Part shown: piece after piece, positions 57,752 through 64,000 of the stretch | How positions within the stretch are numbered: position 1 is the first letter of the stretch | How the letters are laid out: each line of letters opens with the position of its first letter | Made by a program: the position numbers and the translations under genes | Origin: Apium graveolens | Taxonomy: Eukaryota; Streptophyta; Magnoliopsida; Apiales; Apiaceae | NCBI RefSeq assembly: GCF_009905375.1 | Contig: NC_133649.1 | Location: 229,008,102-229,072,101 of the forward strand | Reading direction: 5' to 3' | DNA length: 64,000 nucleotides | The notes under the pieces: generated by a model | Told to the model about the DNA's origin: nothing | Database searches by the model: none | The model's input: the letters and a program-made list of their open reading frames with translations, nothing else

Positions 57752-59560
57752 TTACCTCCTTAGGAGAATTCTATACGACATGTATGGACTCCGTATGGTT
57801 AGATATTAAGATTTCATGGAAAGTGAATGACGACAGTAGGTCAGTGGTGGACCATAGTAATGCAACAATGATTCTGCGAGTAATGAGCTGATTACAACCG
57901 TGAGAGTTGTATTGGAATGGATGTTGAGATTGAGTACCACTAATCGGGTTGTATTGACGTATAAGTTATCTTTGATAAAAAAACTAGGTCGATTATCTAC
58001 CTATTGAATACTTATTCCTTCTTATCAATAGAGAGTCGTATTACTATTCGAGGAAGGTTGCGGTGCAAGCATAGAATTCTATTAACGATGATGTATAAAA
58101 TGAGATTCCAGATTCGATTTTCGATGTCGAGGGAGTTTCAAAGGTGATTGTTTATAAACTCGAGCAAGAGCATGGGTCCATAGAATGATGGAAGAAATAG
58201 TAAATATTCAGCATGCGAAATGCGATGCGATAATACTTGATGTTGATATATAAACACATATGTTTTGTTCTCCTATATCAAACCTCTATAGTTCAGAGGT
58301 AGGTTCCAAGCCAGATATTTTGTGGCAGTATATTTTTTTTTCACATATACAATTCTCTTCAGTTCGTTCTTTTCTCTCCTTTTCATTTCATATAAGCTGA
58401 GAAGAACAACCCTTCCAGAAGGGGAGGTATTACCGAATGACTATCTATCTGTGTGATAGAAGCCTAGTAGGATACCATCTATTATTTAATTTCTTGTCAA
58501 GTACTAAAGGCTGGCCACCTTCTGTACTAACAATGCGATATAACAAGTGTTCATGATCATAGTAATCTCTCAATAAATTCTTTTACTTCTATATGAAGGA
58601 CTAAGCTTTCGAAGATAGAAGCAGCTGAAAAAGGAGTAGTAAACTTGTGGTGGTATTCGGAATGGAAACACATTCGTGATACTAAGGTTTACGCAATTAT
58701 TAAAATGTTATAGAATGCTAACGAGCAAAAGTGTAACCAGTATAGTATTATGTACGGAAGATAGTAAGGACTACGAACTACAAAAAAATGGGCATTGAGA
58801 AGCAAAAGCTATAATTCTAGAAGCTATGATGAGAGTCTGTGCAATAGACTTGAGAGAAATTGGAATGATCACTTAACACAGATTGAGTTTTCTTACGATA
58901 ATCGATCGTATGTCAGTATCGAGGTATCGCCTTATGAGATCCTTGAGGGAAGACAATGTCGATCTCCCTTATGTTAGGATGAAGTTGTAGAGCGCAAGAT
59001 GCTTGGACCCGCAGTAGTCCAAAGGACCAGGGATATAATAGATCTAATCAGAAGACGGCTGGTAGTAACCCAAGATGGACATAAGAGGTATGCTGATTTG
59101 ACTCAAAAGGACAAAGAGTATGAAATATGGGACCTAGTTATGTTATAGGTATCCCTTGGAAAGGATTGATGAGGTTCGGAAAGAAAGGAAAGCTAAGTCT
59201 ACAATTTGTTGGACCCTTGGATATATTAAGACGTTTTGGGAAGTTAGCATATGAGCTAGCCCTACCCCCGAACATGTAGCAAGTCATAACATGTTCCACG
59301 TATCAATGTTAAGGAAGTATAATTCGGATTCCAGATAAATAGGGGCATATGAGCACATAGACACGCAACCCGACGTAACCTATATGGAGCAACCAGGAAG
59401 GGTTATAGAGTGAAAAGGAACAAGTGCTTAGGAGAAAGGTTATCAAACTAGGCAGAGTTTGGTGGTAGGACCACAATGTGGGAAAATTTACTCGAGAGTT
59501 AGAAAGTGCAATGCTAAGAGAGTATCCCTATTCATTTTCTATCTGATTCCGGGACGGAAT
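57752..59560 (+). pseudogene. internal2 integrase, degenerate
   Basis: The best part is an open frame at 58795-58977 with RNWNDHLTQIEFSYDN and SPYEILEGRQCRSPLC, from the integrase core downstream of the third acidic residue. It continues past a stop with VVERKMLGPAVVQRT and LIRRRLVVTQDGHKRYADLT, then a GPxxIL-like region and a HVSMLRKYNSD-like stretch. Near 59540-59560 the text resembles the chromodomain end of Tekay elements. The first half (57752-58780) is hard to read. Internal1 has lost all of this. Confidence 0.75.
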
Positions 59561-59562
59561 CC

Positions 59563-59579
59563 TTTTAAGGAGGGGAGAC
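59563..59579 (+). other. array C polypurine tract
   Basis: TTTTAAGGAGGGGAGAC lies immediately before TGTAATAACCCC, the LTR3 start. It is the plus-sense counterpart of the Tekay-B and Gypsy-A tracts. Confidence 0.9.
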
Positions 59580-60028
59580 TGTAATAACCCCAATTTTTGG
59601 AAATTTTTGAAACCCTTATGAATAGTGCTTTTGCAGATTATGCTGAATGAGAAAACTTTTTATGCCACACTATGTAGGGGTTCTGTTATGGATATTCTGA
59701 GATTTTATTAGTACTCTATATGGTATATAAGTATATGTAAAGATCGTCAGAATCCAATTCCGAACACTTTGATTTTTCCCGGAAATCCACTAGATAGGGA
59801 AAGAATTGAGTATAAGGTAACAGGATAAAAAGGATTTAAATTAAAAGATTATAAGAGAGGATCATAAAAGGAATATAATGTATTGAGAAAGGTTAAGGAA
59901 ACCCAAGTAATAAGATCCCGGGTATGATCCCTCAAACGAGAAACGAGAACGAAAGTTAAGCGAACCGTATAACAGATCAGCGGTCATTAGGCAAACAATT
60001 AGAAGCTAATCAAAGGGATTAGTGGGGA

Positions 60029-60078
60029 TGATGTCATCAAACCAATAGGAAGAGGACAAAGGAGGGAGGGTGACATCA
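60029..60078. promoter_or_regulatory. palindromic TGATGTCATCA, CCAAT box and TGACATCA in array C LTR3
   Basis: A perfect 11-bp palindrome (60029-60039) is followed by CCAAT (60042-60046) and by TGACATCA (60071-60078). Similar sequence is present in LTR1 (about 28746-28800) and LTR2. These resemble plant bZIP and CCAAT-box promoter elements, within the first 0.5 kb of the LTR (U3). Tekay-B inserted inside the TGACATCA site of LTR2. A promoter role is inference. Confidence 0.4.
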
Positions 60079-61761
60079 CTTGATGATGTAAGCATGACAT
60101 GGGGGGGGGAGGAAGTGTGGTTGAATGATAACTACACAAAATCAAGGTTAATTAGGTAATTAACCTAAAACAAATCAAAATTCAACCAACCAAGCCAAAC
60201 ATTTCATTTTCACCAAACAAAACACAAAACATTTCATTTCTTCCAAGCTTGCTCTCGGCTTCTTGCTTTTCCAAAGGAAGAAAAAAATCAAAATCAAGTT
60301 CCAAGCATTGTTAAATCACAAGGTAATTACCTAAGGTTCCTTGTACATAGATATGGATATCCTATAAGTTTAAGCTTCTAATTCCTTCACAATCTCTTCC
60401 AATAAATCATGGAAGAAGATGGTGAATAGTGTTTTTCAAGAACTAAAATTTTTGTTCTTGAAGTTTTGTTTAGTTTAAGCTTGGATAAGGACTTTAAGGG
60501 TGATTCCAAGCCATTCTCTTGATTCTCCACTCTCCAAGGAAGGTATAAACTCCAAACCCTAGCTTTAGTTTTGAGTAATTAGGAATGAATATGATTGATA
60601 TAGTATATGTGAAGCATGATGCTTGTTTGTTTAAAATTTGGTTGAGTTTGTAGAGATTAGTTGGTTTTGTGGTATTTTTGGAGTTGTAAATCTTGATAAT
60701 TAGTTAAAGAACTTAAGTAAAGCTTTTAGTTCATGTGGGGAATAAGTATAAATTGTTAATGTTGAGTTGTTGGGGCTGTTATGATGTAGTATGGATGGAG
60801 TTTTGATTTGGTTGTGATTGTGGATTGATTGGTGGTTGAATTGGAATGGTATAAAATTTGGGAAATCGTGTAAACATAGCCGTCGTAATGCCCGATTTAC
60901 CGTAGACTGTTTTTGTTCTTAACATCAGAACCCTTGAACTCACTGTTAGGTTTTTACCATTGCCATTTTTAGATAGTTCCTGTTACAAGCTTCGTTTTGA
61001 TATGTAGTTCGTTTGATTCCGATGTACGGTTTAGGAGAAACGGCCATTTTAAGTAACGACGTTTCGCGAACGAATAATTACCCCTCACCTTACTTTGAAA
61101 CCTTGGTAAAGGACCTTAAATGACTAATTGGGGTAAGAAACATTTATGTAAGGTGTAATAGGCAGTTGGTAAGACATTTGTGAAAGAATCGCCTTAAAAC
61201 TCGTAATGGTAAATTTATTAAAAATGGTGAAGCCACGGGTACTCGAGCGACTTAAGTGAATCGTTAAGCGCGAAAGCGAAGATTAGGACTCTAAATGGTT
61301 AAAGTCTAGTTTCTTAAGCGACCGGGGTCTAATTCCGACTTATGTTGTTATTCATATGTTATCGGACCCACTCTAAGCTTAAGTCTATCCGAGAGCACTC
61401 AGGCAAGTTTTCTATCCGTTATACTGTTGTTGTGATGTATACACTTGTATATGCATTATCTTGTGATAGGTGCATGATGGTTAAATTAGCAAATTCTTGC
61501 GATATATTGTAGCATGTGATATGGTACATATGCATGCCTGTTTCGTATTCTTACCATATATATCTGTTGGTTCAGTTGATAATACCTATGCTAGAGAATA
61601 GCGGTAATTTGCATATACCCTTAGTATAGGGACCCAAAGGTGAAAACATTTTCTAAAACCGGGAGTCGAGGATCCCGAGTAGATTTTATATATATATATA
61701 TTTATATATATATGGTTATAGTTTTCAAAACTATTAATCGAATAAGGTTTATTCGATAACT

Positions 61762-61990
61762 TTATATTATTTAATGAATATTATTTCGAATATTCATTCG
61801 AGGGCTTATGATTCAGCTTATTTTATTTATTGAATATTATTTCGAATATTCATTCGAGGGCTTATGACTCAGCTTATTTATTTATTGAATATTATTTCGA
61901 ATATTCATTCGAGGGCTTATGACTCAGCTTATTTTATTTATTGAATATTATTTGAATATTCATTTGAGGATCTATGACTCCGATTATTTG
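61762..61990 (+). repeat. 55-bp tandem repeat in LTR3, about four units
   Basis: Same arrangement as in LTR2 (51762-51980), including the diverged last unit; LTR1 has two units. Confidence 0.85.
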
Positions 61991-63528
61991 CTGAGATATA
62001 TTCTTTATTTTATTAAAGAATAAGGTGTCGATAATCAAACTCACTTTTGATTATTCAAATAAAGATAGTACTTTCGTATAGGTATATCTTTGGTTATTTA
62101 ATATTCATTTCAAGTATAAGTTTTAAAACTTCTACTTCAATTATTTTTATAAAGATTATTTTTTATGGGAATATTATTTAAATAATAATATTCAGATATT
62201 TTCTAATATATTGGGACTGATTTATTTTGTTAAATCAGCATCACTCCAAACATTCTTAAAAATGTTTTCGAGTCTTCAAAATGATTTTAAAAGTTAGAGC
62301 GGATCCCAAAACTCATTTTTATATTTAAGATCCTCCTTTTGAAGGGGATTCAAATACTCGCTCAAAACCTGAGGGATCCGGCTCTGTGGTGTATTTTATA
62401 TTCGCAACAAGGTTACTATTCTGATAAAGAATTTTTGATTACTTACCCAACACTCGGGAAGTAAAATTCTTGGAACAAGTTAATCCATTAACAGGCATCG
62501 CCTGGGAAATATCGGTGAGTTCTCCTTTCCAACTAGATACGATTTCTTGGTGGAGCCGTATCAACAAGTTTCTACTTGGGGAAAGGGGGAACGAGCTTTA
62601 CGTTTCAGAGTCATGGATTTCATCTGAACTAGGAGTGGCGTAAGTGGTCGAGTGGCGCCGGCCCAGCCTTATTATATTGGCCCAAATGGCCCGGAAGTTC
62701 CGCTAAGACGGTCCATTCCTTAGGAGTCCAGTGTTCGGTTGACAAGTAAATCCGACAGGTTCTCCTCTACATGTAGAAAATGGTGGGGTTGCACTACTAC
62801 GACTGATCATCGTAAGTGGTCTTCCTGGCCCGGCAAACTTCCGTAATGAGTTCATCATCCAATTGGATATTTCTGCAACACTAACCAGAGCACTTCGATA
62901 GAAAGGCTACGGTTGGGCGATTGTTGAGTGTTGGCAGGGTCAAGTTTTCAAAATGATGTTTGCATCAAATGAAGTATCTCATAACTTCATTTTATTTTGA
63001 TGATATTTTAAAGATTTAATTTATTCAAATCTTGTCTTGTAGTCTCATATATGTGATGAACTGTTGAAAGCTCATTATAACTTGAACGGTGGTAGTTCAA
63101 GCAGTATTTGGAAAAGATATAAGTATATTGGAGTATCTTGTAACTTCATCTTTTAAACTTATATCTAGTAAATGATTATCTTATGCATAACAAAGATTTT
63201 CAGAAAAACGTTGAGACAAGGTTAGATATATGAGATCACCTTGCAACGATATTTTTATACAGTTATAAAATGGAACTCTGTGTATATTATACATGTCAGA
63301 GGATTTCAAAGATTGTGAAAAGTATATATATATGTATATATATATAAATACTGAATATTTTGTGACTTGGTCGCGTTAAGATATCAGCTTGGTTCATTTC
63401 TTTTGACCAAGACTTTCATGAGTACTATGAGTATGCTCATATATTGTTAATCAGTATACATATTATTTTGGTGGGCTTGTTGCTCACCCTTGCTTTCTTC
63501 TTTCATCACACAACATCAGATATACAAG

Positions 63529-63675
63529 ATGAACAGGACCAAGCTCCCAATTCGCGAGCGGATAGGAAACGTTCCGCAGTTTCCTATAGGCGTTGATGTC
63601 GCTGTAGCTGAGGTAGGAGCTACCAATAGGCTAGGCTTTCAACTTTTGATGTACCAGATTTATGTATATTTATGA
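63529..63675 (+). CDS. small leader ORF in LTR3, shortened to 48 aa
   Basis: ATG at 63529; the frame matches the LTR1/LTR2 ORFs (MNRTKLPIRERIGNVPQF) but meets TGA at 63673-63675, about 16 codons early. A pyrimidine-rich stretch ending in AG (CAACATCAG) lies just upstream. Confidence 0.35.
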   Translation: MNRTKLPIRERIGNVPQFPIGVDVAVAEVGATNRLGFQLLMYQIYVYL

Positions 63676-63925
63676 ATTGTAATAATGGCAAAGAAATGTA
63701 AATTTATTTAGAAACCCTTTTAAGGTGTATTGACATATAATTGTGGAATAAAACGACTTGTGATTATTTTTGGATAATCATCTCTGAGACTATAACGTGT
63801 GGTGTGTGTGTTTATTGTGGGGTCACAGTACAGAGTAGTTGATTATTTATTAAGATTGGGTGTTATTAAGGGAAATGGAAATCGTGACAACCCGGATCCC
63901 CGACCCCGGATTTGGGGGTGTTACA

Positions 63926-64000
63926 GAAATGGTATCAGAGCTAAGCATTATAAACCTCAGAGATGATGTGACGTTAAGATAATAAGTTCACTAAGATGAT
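63926..64000 (+). other. start of internal3 with primer-binding site
   Basis: GAAA, then TGGTATCAGAGCT at 63930-63942, then sequence that matches internal1 (32312 onward) better than internal2: both have GATGTGACGTTAAGATAATA where internal2 differs. The element continues outside the window. Confidence 0.85.

Larger units (their letters stand above)
59580..63925 (+). repeat. array C LTR3 (4346 bp)
   Basis: It starts TGTAATAACCCC and ends GGGGTGTTACA. It is closest to LTR2, carries the empty site for Tekay-B at 60069-60073, four 55-bp tandem units at about 61762-61990, and TA-rich microsatellites near 61688-61712 and 63328-63352. Confidence 0.95.
28302..64000 (+). mobile_element. array C: Ty3/gypsy elements sharing LTRs, running off the right edge
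   Basis: Three LTRs of one family (28302-32311; 36059-36552 plus 50057-53895; 59580-63925), all plus-sense, alternate with three internal regions (32312-36058; 53896-59579; 63926 onward). Each LTR is followed by the same primer-binding site, TGGTATCAGAGCT. LTR2-internal2-LTR3 alone would be an ordinary full-length element, but internal regions also adjoin its outer sides. LTR2 is interrupted by Tekay-B. All gag-pol parts are heavily degenerate. The family is Tekay-like by the order and motifs of pol. Confidence 0.88.

Overview
This window looks like nuclear DNA from a flowering plant, most likely a eudicot with a large, repeat-rich genome. It is AT-rich and I recognise no host gene, rRNA, tRNA or CRISPR array in it. 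Almost every stretch I can interpret belongs to LTR retrotransposons of the Ty1/copia and Ty3/gypsy superfamilies, nested in one another and mostly broken by stop codons, frameshifts and deletions. It would fit pericentromeric or other heterochromatin. I cannot name the species.

Left edge (1-3098). The end of a plus-strand copia pol gene (RNase H) is followed by a cluster of short inverted motifs, a fragment of a downstream ORF of unknown function, and 1.7 kb of AT-rich DNA I cannot classify.

Gypsy-A (3099 to about 22538, minus strand). This is a degenerate Tekay-like gypsy element with a 4.7 kb left (3') LTR, scattered gag-pol remains, a primer-binding site and a truncated right (5') LTR. 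Its integrase gene was split by Copia-1 (8387-16792, minus strand), a degenerate copia element flanked by a 5-bp target duplication (CTAAC).

SIRE-like copia fragment (about 22539-28301, minus strand). Protease/integrase remains, an ORF of unknown function, a primer-binding site and a 5' LTR survive. The 3' half is gone, and its broken edge lies directly against the broken LTR of Gypsy-A.

Array C (28302-64000, plus strand). A gypsy family with LTRs of about 4.0-4.35 kb is arranged LTR-internal-LTR-internal-LTR-internal, running off the right edge. Neighbouring units share LTRs, which points to recombination between LTRs. The first internal region has a scrambled order, with a reverse-transcriptase-tail/RNase H block in front of gag.

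Tekay-B (36553-50056, minus strand). A structurally complete gypsy/Tekay element sits inside the second LTR of array C. It has two 4030-bp LTRs, a GGTGA target duplication, primer-binding site, polypurine tract and a single gag-pol frame broken by only four nonsense codons and no frameshift. LTR3 of array C preserves the equivalent empty site.

The least expected observation is a small ATG-initiated ORF near the sense 3' end of the LTR in all three gypsy families. Each follows a similar hairpin/CTTGC context and, in several copies, a pyrimidine-rich stretch ending in AG. The Tekay-B version starts M-V-R-F-K-Q-T-A-R-K-T, which resembles the histone H3 tail; the array C version starts M-N-R-T-K in two of three copies. 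Whether this is meaningful or chance needs database comparison.
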